Part shown: positions 49,006 to 57,975 of the stretch, in pieces
Position numbering within the stretch: position 1 is the stretch's first letter
How the letters are laid out: every line of letters begins with the position of its first letter
Assembly: GCA_030427705.1 (NCBI GenBank)
Contig: JAUIBR010000028.1
Coordinates: 1-64,000, forward strand
Length of the DNA stretch: 64,000 nucleotides
Origin: a bacterium
GTDB lineage: Bacteria > Myxococcota_A > Bradymonadia > Bradymonadales > Bradymonadaceae
Direction: 5' to 3'
The notes under the pieces: model-generated
The model's input: only the letters and a program-made list of their open reading frames with translations
Databases searched by the model: none
What the model was told of the DNA's origin: nothing
Position numbers and translations under genes: made by a program

Positions 49006-50028
49006 CTAGTCGTTCACGCCGCGCAGGAACTCAACGGCCATGTCGCCAAGGTCTGGTGCGAAGTAGCCACCCTCTTGCACGACAACGGTAGGTAGTTCTA
49101 ACTGACCAAACCACCGTCCCAGCGGGTGGTAGTCGTCCATCACCAGCTCGAAACCGCCGACGGGGTCCTTGTAGTAGGTATCAAACCCAGCCGCGATCAC
49201 CAGAAAGTCTGGTGCGTATGCATCCAATGCGGGTTTGACCATCTCATCTAGGAGCTCGAGGTAGTGTTTTCCGTCGACGCTCTTGTCCACGATGATATTG
49301 GAATTGAAACCCAACCCGTCGACCTCGCCCGTTTCATGCGCGTAGCCTACAAAATACGGGAAGACCTCGGCAGGGTTTGCGTGGATGGAGATCGTGAGTG
49401 TGTCCGCGTCTCCATAGAACAGCGCTTGAGTCCCATTACCGTGGTGGTAGTCGATATCGATGATCGCGACTCGACCATGCTGACCGAGCCTGCGTGCGGC
49501 GACCGCCGCATTATTGAAATAACAGTACCCACCAAATGAATCGTGGGTGGCGTGGTGTCCGGGCGGTCGTGACAGTGAAAATGCCAACTTGGCTTCGCCT
49601 GTTGCTACCAAATCAGCAGCATCGTAGGCGCAGCCTGCGCTCCAGCCCGCAGCGTCCAATGTGTTGTGGCAGAGCGGGGTGCCGGAATCAAAGCAGAACG
49701 CCCCGGTTTGGTTCAAGTTCGTTGGGTCGCCTGAACCGTCGCGCTCACGCGGAAAAACCATCGGGCTGAAGGTCTCTCCTTCTTCCAGGTTGGTCTGCGC
49801 GGTTGCGTAGAGCGTAAACAGGTTGAAATTATGCAGCTCTCGGAGGCTATCGAACGGGATGCTCCGAGGTTGTCGGACCTCAAACGCAGAGTCGCGCTGC
49901 ACCGCGCGAAGAATGCTCTCCGCGCGCGCGGTCGTCTCAGGGTGGTCAATCTTCTCCCCAAACGCCCACTCGTAGAGCGGTTTGAATTCCAGCTGATTCG
50001 GATGAAAAAAGACGGGGATTTTAGTCAT
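49006..50028 (-). CDS. Histone-deacetylase-like (acetylpolyamine/acetyl-lysine) amidohydrolase
   Basis: 340 residues from ATG 50028, directly (1 bp) after the acetyltransferase gene stop. The arginase/deacetylase-fold motifs are complete: SRPPGHHATHDSFGGYCYFNNAAVAA (HH pair), VAIIDIDYHHGNGTQALFY (Asp and His zinc ligands), AAGFDTYYKDPVGG (third Asp) and a final EGGY. Such zinc enzymes hydrolyse N-acetyl groups from polyamines, acetoin-related or small amino substrates and lysine side chains. No signal peptide, so cytosolic. Coupling to an AblB-like enzyme suggests acetyl-beta-lysine or similar as substrate (inference). Confidence 0.9.
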   Translation of the reverse strand: MTKIPVFFHPNQLEFKPLYEWAFGEKIDHPETTARAESILRAVQRDSAFEVRQPRSIPFDSLRELHNFNLFTLYATAQTNLEEGETFSPMVFPRERDGSGDPTNLNQTGAFCFDSGTPLCHNTLDAAGWSAGCAYDAADLVATGEAKLAFSLSRPPGHHATHDSFGGYCYFNNAAVAARRLGQHGRVAIIDIDYHHGNGTQALFYGDADTLTISIHANPAEVFPYFVGYAHETGEVDGLGFNSNIIVDKSVDGKHYLELLDEMVKPALDAYAPDFLVIAAGFDTYYKDPVGGFELVMDDYHPLGRWFGQLELPTVVVQEGGYFAPDLGDMAVEFLRGVND

Positions 50029-50029
50029 G

Positions 50030-50932
50030 TTATCCAGCAAGTTGAACGGGACGGCTCCAAACATTCATGTCTTCAAGTCCTCCGCCGATGCGGCATGAGC
50101 TGCGCATTGTGCCGTGCAGTTCAAAGCCCAAACGGTCAAAGGCGAGGTTAACGCCGGGGATCGAAGCCCGCGCGAGGGTGAATGCGGTGCTGTAATTGAT
50201 ACGTTGTAGGTCGCCAATCAGGTCAGTGAGAATTGCCTGCATGAGGCCGCGCCCACGGTGTTCGGGGCGGGTCGCGCAGTCGGTCAATTCCGCAGCTTTC
50301 GCGATTGGCGTCAGGTCCGCGCTCGCGCATGCGACAATATCGTCGCCTTCTTTGACGATGCGGAAAGGATTGCCTTTTTGAATGTAGGATTCGATGTAGC
50401 GCGGAACGCCGCTTGGCGTCGGGTATTGCGCAAAAGTGTCATCGATCAAAGCGGCGATCGCAGCCGAGTCTTCGATGGTCGCGAGTTCCGTTTCGACCGA
50501 TGAAATCGCCCGCTTCTTCGGTTGGCTTTCTTCGACGATTCGCTCGACGAGCGCCACGCCCTTGGGGTCCGCCAATTCGCCACGTTCGGTGTCCATCGCA
50601 TACGACAGAATCGCGCAATCTTCTTCGCCTTCGTAGAACGACGGGATGACGGCTTCGACCTCGAAACCCTCTTGGTGAAGATCTTCAATAATGTCGGTTT
50701 GTGTCATTAAAACGACACGTCCCCGGTCGTACTCGTCAGCCGTCTCGATAAGGGCTTCTGCCAGTCCTTGGGCATCGTCCGTTTCGGGATGCTGGCACCA
50801 CACGCGGTCTGAATAGAAATCTACGCGCGCCTCAACCTCTTCTGTGTTGAGGTCGAGCTCAAGGTCGATCCCACGCGGTTTCGAACTTGTGGGTGGAAGG
50901 TGCACGAGACTATGCGAACTCGGCTTGTTCAT
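50030..50932 (-). CDS. ablB: AblB-like putative beta-lysine N-acetyltransferase
   Basis: 300 residues. The N-terminal domain (DFYSDRVWCQHP, RGRVVLMTQTDIIEDLHQEGFEVEAVIPSFYEGEEDCAILSY) and the GNAT C-domain (DCATRPEHRGRGLMQAILTDL; ASIPGVNLAFDRLGFELHGTM; CRIGGGLEDMNVW) have the order and the GGxxDMNxW signature of AblB, which acetylates beta-lysine to N-acetyl-beta-lysine, an osmolyte. AblA (lysine 2,3-aminomutase) is not in the window, so the assignment is not certain. The gene is upstream of and adjacent to the deacetylase-like gene. A tandem repeat lies between it and the prc gene. Confidence 0.8.
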   Translation of the reverse strand: MNKPSSHSLVHLPPTSSKPRGIDLELDLNTEEVEARVDFYSDRVWCQHPETDDAQGLAEALIETADEYDRGRVVLMTQTDIIEDLHQEGFEVEAVIPSFYEGEEDCAILSYAMDTERGELADPKGVALVERIVEESQPKKRAISSVETELATIEDSAAIAALIDDTFAQYPTPSGVPRYIESYIQKGNPFRIVKEGDDIVACASADLTPIAKAAELTDCATRPEHRGRGLMQAILTDLIGDLQRINYSTAFTLARASIPGVNLAFDRLGFELHGTMRSSCRIGGGLEDMNVWSRPVQLAG

Positions 50933-51076
50933 TCATTCACTCCAATCATTCATCTTGGCGCGGCCGTAACATCCGTCGGTACCGACAGGCCAGCCGCGGC
51001 GGCCGAATTCGCGGCCGTCAATCGGGGGCAACGTAGCAGACTGGCGGAGGATCGCCAAATCGCCCGCGCGGCAGGC

Positions 51077-51182
51077 CGCGCCGCAAGGCGCTCAAAAGCC
51101 GCGCCGCAAGGCGCTCAAAAGCCGCGCCGCAGGCGCTCAATGGCCGCGCCGCAAGGCGCTCAAAAGCCGCGCCGCAAGGCGC
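51077..51182 (-). repeat. 23-nt tandem repeat between prc and ablB
   Basis: Five copies of GCCGCGCCGCAAGGCGCTCA plus AAA, the last copy ending exactly with the TCA that is the prc stop codon (minus strand TGA). It follows a GC-rich, partly palindromic segment at 50980-51020 (CGGCCG words). GC-rich hairpins could form from each unit. Confidence 0.88.
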
Positions 51183-53120
51183 TCATTTCATGGTGATGAG
51201 GTCGGCGAGGATTTCGGTGGCTTCCTTGGCCTGGATCGAGAGCTCTTTCTCGTCCTTTTTCTTTTCTTTTTCGAGCTCTTCCTCGGACTTTGAGTCCTTC
51301 AGAATATCACCGAGCGTGATGGTCTTTTGCGGGTCATTCTTGGCAATCTCTTGCTTGAGCTCCTTGAACTCCTTGCTCTTCTTGATGCGTTGGCTGCTCT
51401 TCGAACTCAGCTTGTTCATCTGAGCTTTCGTGACCGGCGTCCACTTGCGGTTGGCATTTGCGCGTGGGCTCAGGAACTCCTTGGTCTTCTGCGAAGGCAC
51501 TGCGAAGTCTTGGTATGATTCACCAATCTCCAGATTCGAGAAGATGGACGGCACCACGATGTCGCTGGAGACGCCGATGGACTGCGTCGACATGCCACCC
51601 GGCAGGTAGAACATTGAGGTCGTGACCTTGATAGCGCCAAGTCCCGGTGGCAGCGGGTTCATCTGCTGAACCGTGCCTTTTCCAAACGTGCTCTTATCGC
51701 CAACGATGACCGCGCGACCGTAGTCTTGCAGGGCACCAGCAAGAATCTCGGAAGCAGACGCGCTGAGCTTCGATGTCAGCACAACCAGCGGACCGTCCCA
51801 AATGACACGGATATCACGGTCGTCCAGGACTTCCGCACGGGCCTGTTCAATCGTTCCAACGCCAACGATGGCGCCAGCTTCGATGAAGAATCCGGAAATC
51901 TCGACGGCAGCAGAAAGCAAGCCGCCACCGTTGCGCGAGAGGTCCAACATGACCCCGTCAGCGCCCTTCGATTTTGCCTCTTTCAGAAGTTTGGCCACGT
52001 CCTCGCTGCTTCCCGCCTTCGAGCGAGTTTGCCCCTGATAGAACGAGGGGAGGTCGATAACCGCGATCTTGAGCTTCTTATTGCCGCGTTTCACTTCGCG
52101 CCATTTCAGCGATGCGGCAGATTCCGTGAGGTCGATCTTGTCGCGCACGATGGTAATGTTCAGGCGTTCTGTCTTCTTGCCTTTACGCAGGATCGAGAGG
52201 GTCACTTTGGTGCCCTTCTTGCCGCGAATCAGCTTCACAACATCACGCAAATCCATGTCGATGACGTCAACCGGTTCGCCTTTCTCGCCCTGTGCAACTG
52301 CGACGATCTGGTCTTTGGGCTTCAGCATTCCTTGTTTGTCAGCTGCACCACCTGGAACGAGTTCTTCAATCGTCGTGAATCCATCGCGGCTGATGAGTCG
52401 TGCGCCAATGCCTTGTAGCGAGAGCTGCATCGAGATCTGAAAATCCTCGAGGTCTTCGGCGCTAAAGTAGGTCGTATGCGGGTCAAGCGCGCTTGCGTAA
52501 GCGTTGAGGTACATGCCGAAGATATCGGCCGAATCCAGTTCTTTGACCCGCTTCGTGGCGAGCTCGTAGCGGTGGATTAGCTTGGTTCGGGCTTCGTCCT
52601 TTTTGGTCCCGTTGGCCAGGTAGTTGGCCATCTGGAACTCAAGCAACGCCCGTCGCAGCTTGGTTTGCGCCTTCTCGTTCTTAGGTCGAGGTCGCTTCTC
52701 GGGGTCGAGCACAAGCTTTCGTTTCTTGTCGACCTTGAACTTCTTCGTAACGGTTTTCTTGGCGTATTTCTCCATGTCCTGTTGCCAGGCAACCATGTCA
52801 CCGCGCAGCTCGTCAAAGCCATCGCAATTGCCTTTGTTCAGCTGGTCGATCAGCTTCACCAGGCGCTTCTGCAACGCGTCGTACTGCTTTTCGGTGAGCA
52901 GGGTTTCGGTTGGATCAACGCGGTCAGCGAACACCTTCGCGACACGTTTGTTGAACGCGACCGTCGCCTTCTCTTTGGGCGGCATCATGTGTCCAGACGC
53001 GATATTGCTGGTGATCAGCGGTACCGTCGGACAAGAGAGCCCCAGCTTGGTCTGTGCGAAAGAGGTCGAAGGGAGCGCCAGCAGCGCAAAAACAAACAGG
53101 ATCTTGAACGCGTTACGCAA
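51183..53120 (-). CDS. prc: C-terminal processing (tail-specific) protease, Prc/CtpA family
   Basis: 645 residues with a signal peptide (MRNAFKILFVFALLALPSTSFA). The long N-terminal helical domain and the PDZ domain (~235-330, QGIGARLISRDGFTTIEELVPGGAA) are typical of Prc. The S41 catalytic core is complete: SASASEILAGALQDYGRAVIVG contains the nucleophile Ser and, about 25 residues on, STFGKGTVQ contains the catalytic Lys. The C-terminus is basic/acidic helical. It works in the periplasm, trimming C-termini of envelope proteins. The stop codon coincides with the edge of a 23-nt repeat array. Confidence 0.93.
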   Translation of the reverse strand: MRNAFKILFVFALLALPSTSFAQTKLGLSCPTVPLITSNIASGHMMPPKEKATVAFNKRVAKVFADRVDPTETLLTEKQYDALQKRLVKLIDQLNKGNCDGFDELRGDMVAWQQDMEKYAKKTVTKKFKVDKKRKLVLDPEKRPRPKNEKAQTKLRRALLEFQMANYLANGTKKDEARTKLIHRYELATKRVKELDSADIFGMYLNAYASALDPHTTYFSAEDLEDFQISMQLSLQGIGARLISRDGFTTIEELVPGGAADKQGMLKPKDQIVAVAQGEKGEPVDVIDMDLRDVVKLIRGKKGTKVTLSILRKGKKTERLNITIVRDKIDLTESAASLKWREVKRGNKKLKIAVIDLPSFYQGQTRSKAGSSEDVAKLLKEAKSKGADGVMLDLSRNGGGLLSAAVEISGFFIEAGAIVGVGTIEQARAEVLDDRDIRVIWDGPLVVLTSKLSASASEILAGALQDYGRAVIVGDKSTFGKGTVQQMNPLPPGLGAIKVTTSMFYLPGGMSTQSIGVSSDIVVPSIFSNLEIGESYQDFAVPSQKTKEFLSPRANANRKWTPVTKAQMNKLSSKSSQRIKKSKEFKELKQEIAKNDPQKTITLGDILKDSKSEEELEKEKKKDEKELSIQAKEATEILADLITMK

Positions 53121-53220
53121 AGTTCTTTCCGTATCAGAAACTCAACAACTAGTGGGTACGTTGTATCTCGAAATGTACCCGAAAGCCAAAACCATAAAGC
53201 TGTTGGTTTTATTCGCGTCG

Positions 53221-53392
53221 CCTTCGGCGGGATTTCTATGCCTTCGGCATGTTTTCTATGCCTTCGGCATGTTTTCTATGCCTTCGGCATGTTGCTCGGC
53301 GAAGTCGAAGACAACTCGCGAAGCGAAGAGAACTCGACGAAGTCGAAGCGAACTCGACGAAGTCGAAGATAACTCGACGAAGTCGAAGAGCT
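53221..53392 (-). repeat. Two adjacent ~20-nt tandem arrays between prc and the metallophosphoesterase gene
   Basis: First array: GTTTTCTATGCCTTCGGCAT three times (20-nt unit). Second array: AACTCGACGAAGTCGAAG with two variable bases, four to five times (20-nt period). The second ends at the stop codon of the 53391-54215 gene. The words are locally self-complementary (TTCGACTTCG). Confidence 0.88.
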
Positions 53393-54215
53393 ACGGGTAG
53401 AGGTGTCGCACTTCTTCGTCAAGTCGGAGATCCGCGGTGCTTTGGTACGAATGCTCAAGATTTAAGACGATATAGCGCTTGTTTGCGCGAGGGGCGCCGA
53501 AGATGACTGGGCAGGCATCGTATGGACCGTCGGTGAAGAAACCTTCTTCATCTCGGTCGTGGCCGTGAATCACAAACCGCTGTTCCACGCCAAAGTCTGA
53601 CACGGTCTGTAGGAACGCCTCTAACACCGGTTCGGGCTGGCCGTATGCGGTCATTAGCGCTTCCAGGATCTGGGTATGGCGGGGATTGTGCCGGGCAAAC
53701 TCAAAATCTTGGATGGCATCAATCTCATCCAGTTCTTCGAGTTGCGTCCCCGGAACACCATGGCTCAAGAACGCGCCACACGGCGTCAGGATGCAAAGCA
53801 GTGCTTCGTTAAACACGGTGTGCAGAATCGTCCGTTCGCTCAGATTTAGGTGTTGTTCGAGGTTCTCGGCTTCATCCGGATAGAACTTCCGGGTCCGTGG
53901 TCCGCCGACATGGGCCCAATCATGGTTTCCCAGAACGTAGTGGACGCGATCGCGGCATTCTTGCTGGAGCTCGTGGATTCGCCGCACTATCTCAAACGAT
54001 TGATCTTCGTAGTCGTAGAGGTCGGGTCGCCGTTTGCGAGCGGCATCGCTCGGACCATGAACCGTGTCGCCCAGGATGGCCCAATGTGTGTCATCCGGTA
54101 GTTCTTTGAAGATGGTCTTGAGTCGTTCGAAGTCCTCGAGATTGCCGTGTATATCGGTGTTGATGAGCACCTGACCTTGTCGCGGAAGGACAAGGTAACG
54201 GCGGATGTCATGCAT
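53391..54215 (-). CDS. Calcineurin-like metallophosphoesterase
   Basis: 274 residues from ATG 54215, with AGG 6 nt upstream (a GTG at 54230 is an alternative). Metal-binding motifs in order: INTDIHGNLEDF (D-x-H), ILGDTVHGP, YVLGNHDW, FLSHGVPG and FVIHGHDRDEEG. This is the Ser/Thr-phosphatase-like family of di-metal phosphoesterases; the substrate (phosphoprotein or dinucleotide) is not known. It overlaps the 3' end of the ABC transporter gene by 8 bp, in the same direction. A repeat array starts at its stop. Confidence 0.87.
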   Translation of the reverse strand: MHDIRRYLVLPRQGQVLINTDIHGNLEDFERLKTIFKELPDDTHWAILGDTVHGPSDAARKRRPDLYDYEDQSFEIVRRIHELQQECRDRVHYVLGNHDWAHVGGPRTRKFYPDEAENLEQHLNLSERTILHTVFNEALLCILTPCGAFLSHGVPGTQLEELDEIDAIQDFEFARHNPRHTQILEALMTAYGQPEPVLEAFLQTVSDFGVEQRFVIHGHDRDEEGFFTDGPYDACPVIFGAPRANKRYIVLNLEHSYQSTADLRLDEEVRHLYP

Positions 54216-56112
54216 TGGCAGCCTGTGCACTCGATCGCGAGCCGCCCGTCTGTTGTGCGGCTACCTCCGAGTAGTATCCTTTCTGCGCCAACAGCTCATC
54301 GTGCGTGCCGCGCTGAGTCACTCTACCATTCTGCAAGACGATGATCTCGTCACAGTTTTCGACCGCCTTGATTCGATGGCTGATGATCACCCCGCTGCGG
54401 CCTTCGAATACAGTTCGGAGGTTGCGCAGAATCTGGGCTTCCGTCTCGGAGTCCACCGCGCTCATGCAGTCGTCCAGAATCAGCACATCGGGGTCGGACG
54501 CGATCGCCCGGGCAATCGCAAGCCGCTGCCGCTGCCCGCCCGAGAGGTTCACACCGCGCTCGCCGAGCAGCGTTTCATAGCCTTTCGTAAACCCCTCAAC
54601 CTCTTTGTGCAGGCTGGCCAATTCGGAGAATTCTTGAATCTCCTCCATCGCTTCGCCGCCATCATGCCGACCATGCGAGAGCGTGATGTTTCGCGATACC
54701 GTGGTGCTGAACAGGAAGGTCTCTTGTGGTGCCAGAACCACCCGCTTTCGCAGCGATGCCAGCTGCACGTCGCGGATATCGACGCCATCAACCAGGATTG
54801 TGTCCTCGGGTGGGTCGTAGAGGCGCGTCATCAAGCTGGCCAGGGTCGACTTGCCCGAGCCAACTGGCCCAAAGACACCAAGGACCTTTCCCTGCGGCAG
54901 TTTCAACGACACATCCACCAACACGGGTTCGTTTGGTGAGGTATCGAGAGCCTCGATATCGACCTTGTCTGTATCTTTGTCGGCAGCTCTGTTCGCAGCT
55001 CGCAGCTCGTTCGGAACAGGATAACGAAACGTCAGATCTTTGATCTCAAATGCCACGTCGCCTTCGACTGGCGAGGCGTCTGGTGCATCAAAGATTTCGA
55101 TGTCGGATTCGGTCAGACGCTCGATTCGATTGAGCGACGCACGACCCCGTTGGAAGAGCGAAATAGCCCATCACAAGCCAATCATCGGGCCAGACAGGTA
55201 GCGAATCAGGAACAAGAAGCCGACAAATGTACCAATGGTCATTGTCCCTTCGACAACCTGATAGCCGCCAAAGGTCAGTACCAAGACGGTGGAAAGCCCC
55301 AAGAAGAAATCCAACGTGGGGTCAAACGCTGCACGAACTCGAGCAAGGCGTAGGTTCTTGCGGAAATGGCGTTTCGAGAAGCTGAAGAATCGCCCACGGT
55401 CGTAGGCTTCTTCGGCATAACCTTGGATGATTCGGATGCCGGCGTAGCTCTCCCGAACCCGCTCCGTCATGTTCGCGAGGTCGTCCTGAACAGCTTGGAA
55501 ACCCTTGAATTCAGCGTGCGAGAGCTTGTTCGTTACAAAGTAGATAATGGGTACCGGAATCGCTGCGATCAGCGCCAACTCCCACGACAAGAGGAACAAG
55601 GTCGTCAACACCAACGACACCAACATGAACGTGTCGGCCGCGATGAGCACGCCTGGTCCAAGCATCATGCGCACCGCATTGACGTCTGCGGTTGCCGTCG
55701 ACATCAGATCGCCAGACTTGCTGCGATCAAAGTAGCTCTGCGACTGACGCAGCAGGTGATTGGTAATGCGGTTACGCAGCGTCTGCCCAATCTGATGGGA
55801 CGGGACCGCGACGAGCATCAGCATCGGGTAGCGGAACAATGACGCCGCAAACTGCAAACACAGGAACACGACAATCGCAGTGCCGATGGTGAAGCCGGAT
55901 GCGTCCACACCAAAAATCGCCAACGCACGGGGCGTTGATGGTGTCCCGCCAGTCAGCGCGGCTTCCGTCAAATCCACAGCCAATGCCATGAACAACGGCG
56001 CGATGACATCGCTGACGTTCACGATAGAGAGCGCACCAATCCCCAGCGCATAACGCTTCGCTTCTGGCCGAATCAGTTCGGCGACGCGTTTGAGTTGGGT
56101 TGTGAGATTCAA
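54208..56112 (-). pseudogene. ABC-type exporter (fused permease-ATPase) interrupted by an in-frame TGA
   Basis: Codons 1-313 from ATG 56112 encode a six-helix ABC exporter transmembrane domain (VPSHQIGQTLRNRITNHLL, QSQSYFDRSKSGDLMS). Codon 314 is TGA. The frame continues with no other stop into WAISLFQRGRASLNRIERL, then the ATPase: GPVGSGKSTLASL (Walker A), Q-loop APQETFLFS, signature LSGGQRQRL, Walker B VLILDDCMSAVD. The TGA sits where family members usually have Gly (PM..LGW), so one base change (GGA to TGA) explains it. TGA is a stop in many neighbours, so genome-wide recoding is unlikely. MdlA-like multidrug/lipid exporter if intact; a half-transporter pair is possible. Confidence 0.83.
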
Positions 56113-56279
56113 TGTACGCTCAGCGAGTTGAGACCGGCTACAACCTGATGCCTAACTTCAACATTCCCATCAAGTAGAACTTTGCATGCGGCTGGCTGCG
56201 CCGCGCCTGCGCTAAAGGCGAGCTGCTTCGCGCAGCAGCCCGCAGGAACTAGCCCGCGTGAAACAGCAGGCACGGCCAT

Positions 56280-57668
56280 TCAGCGTAAAGTACCATCAAT
56301 CAATGAAATAGGTTCTTTAGGAATCACGACGCCCATCAAGTCGTATTCAGTCGCATCCGAGATTTGGACTTCGATGAGGTCGCCGGGCGTTGGCGTTTCG
56401 CCGCCGTGTTCGAAGGAGAGGTAGGTCACGCCGTCGATGTCTGGAGCCTGGCCATAGTGGCGGCCCTCCCAGACAAACTCGTGTTCTTCGGAAATGCCGT
56501 CGACGATGACTTCCGTCACGTCGCCAATCCATGCCTTGTTCTTGCGCAGGCTGATTTCCTGCTGGATCTCCATGATCGCGTCGCGGCGTTCGAACTTCAC
56601 GTGCTCTTCGACCTGGTCCGGCAGAGTCGCGGCGACCGTGCCTTCTTCAGGGCTGTACGTGAAGACGCCAACGCGGTCGAATTCGACATGCTGAACCCAG
56701 TCCACGAGTTCTTGGAATTCTGCATCCGTCTCGCCGGGGTAACCCGCGATGAGCGAGGTACGAAGCACCATATCGTCGATCGCGCGGATGCGGTCGATGA
56801 GCTCGGCCTGCTTGTCCCGTTTGATATTGCGCTTCATCGACTTGAGGATGCGAGCGTTGATGTGCTGCAGCGGCATGTCGACGTAAGGCACCAGGCGGTC
56901 GAGCGTCTCGAAGCAGTTCAAAAGCTCGTCTGTGAAGTTCCATGGGTACATGTACAACAAGCGCACCCAGGCGATGTCCTCGGCCTGCTCGTCCAGTGCA
57001 TGCAGCAAGCGAATCAGGTAGTCCCGGTTTTCCTTGGGGTTCAAATCGATGCCGTAGCTTGTCATGTCTTGGGCGACAAGAATGACCTCTCGAACGCCGT
57101 TTCGGCCCAAACGCTGAGCCTCGGCGACGACATCTTCGATCGAACGGCTGCTCTGAGAGCCACGAATCTTCGGGATGATGCAGAAGCTGCATGAGCGCGA
57201 GCACCCTTCGGCAATCTTCAGGTATGCCGTACCGCCGCGGATCGTGTTCGTACGCGCGACCTCGGCATCCATGATGAAGCTGCCGGGCTGGATGTATGCA
57301 CGTTGCTCAAGCGTTCCGCTGAGCGCCTTGTTGATGGCCGTGAAGGTCTTGGTGCCCAAGAACGCGTCGACCTCCGGGATCTCTTTTTCAAGCTCCGCTG
57401 AATAGCGCTGTGAAAGGCAACCCGTCACCACGACTTTGTCGAGTTTGCCCATGGTCTTGAGGTTCACCATCTCCATGATGGTGTCGACCGACTCTTCCTT
57501 GGCCGCATCGATAAAGCCGCACGTGTTGACCACAACGATGTCGGCTTCGTCCACGTCCGCGACCATGTCGTACTGGTCTTCCTCGCGGATGAGTCCAACC
57601 ATGACTTCAGAATCCACGCGATTCTTCGGACATCCGAGCGAGATCATATGTACTTTTCGACGTGCCAC
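56280..57668 (-). CDS. rimO: Ribosomal protein S12 methylthiotransferase RimO
   Basis: 462 residues from GTG 57668 with GAGG upstream. N-terminal MTTase domain with Cys13 (ISLGCPKN), Cys50 (NTCGF) and Cys84 (VTGCLSQ) binding the auxiliary cluster. The radical-SAM motif C156-x3-C160-x2-C163 (EGCSRSCSFC) follows, and the C-terminal TRAM domain (~390-455, DGISEEHEFVWEGRHYGQAPDIDGVTYL). RimO adds beta-methylthio to Asp89 of ribosomal protein S12. The preceding CDS shares its strand, 281 bp upstream, across a repeat array. Confidence 0.93.
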   Translation of the reverse strand: MARRKVHMISLGCPKNRVDSEVMVGLIREEDQYDMVADVDEADIVVVNTCGFIDAAKEESVDTIMEMVNLKTMGKLDKVVVTGCLSQRYSAELEKEIPEVDAFLGTKTFTAINKALSGTLEQRAYIQPGSFIMDAEVARTNTIRGGTAYLKIAEGCSRSCSFCIIPKIRGSQSSRSIEDVVAEAQRLGRNGVREVILVAQDMTSYGIDLNPKENRDYLIRLLHALDEQAEDIAWVRLLYMYPWNFTDELLNCFETLDRLVPYVDMPLQHINARILKSMKRNIKRDKQAELIDRIRAIDDMVLRTSLIAGYPGETDAEFQELVDWVQHVEFDRVGVFTYSPEEGTVAATLPDQVEEHVKFERRDAIMEIQQEISLRKNKAWIGDVTEVIVDGISEEHEFVWEGRHYGQAPDIDGVTYLSFEHGGETPTPGDLIEVQISDATEYDLMGVVIPKEPISLIDGTLR

Positions 57669-57734
57669 GACTTCCTCAACTTCTGGTCGTTAGAGCGGCG
57701 GGTTGTTTAGCAAGTTTGGGCGAAATGCTCAAAC

Positions 57735-57975
57735 TTCTGGTTCTTGGTTCTTGGTTCTTGGTTCTTGGGTTTTGGGTTTTGGGTTTTGGGTTTTGCGATT
57801 GGCCATTAGCCCGGCAAGCCGCAATAGGCCGCCCGAACCGAAAAGAAATCTGTGTGAATCTGTGCGAAAGTCTGTGGCAATCTGTGGGACCAAACCGCAA
57901 AACATGCGGGCATCCAAAATTTGTCGGTCCGCCTTTAAATGGCTATTGGCTATTGGCTTTTGGGTTTTTGGGTTT
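57735..57975 (-). repeat. GGTTCTT / GGGTTTT tandem repeat region
   Basis: Four copies of TTCTTGG, then four copies of GGGTTTT (7-nt, telomere-like) at 57735-57795, and a second GGCTATTGGCTTTTGGGTTTTTG cluster at 57938-57975, which overlaps the last codons of the 57950 gene and encodes its KTQKPKSQ tail. Confidence 0.85.
57849..57887 (+). repeat. CTGTG quartet (half-element)
   Basis: Four CTGTG words at 57850, 57860, 57872 and 57882 (steps 10, 12, 10), matching the arm of the symmetric element at 45351-45503, but without a palindrome or a second arm. Confidence 0.7.

Noticed and set aside
51080-51180. Coding sequence across the AAGGCGCTCAAAA repeat
   Set aside because: Low-complexity repeat frames; no homology or start site, and it abuts the prc stop.
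54208-56112. Selenocysteine at the in-frame TGA of the ABC exporter
   Set aside because: Not a known selenoprotein family, the position is normally Gly, and I see no SECIS-like stem just after it.
57735-57795. GGGTTTT array as a telomere or plasmid end
   Set aside because: It lies between ordinary genes on a continuous sequence; one of several short arrays.
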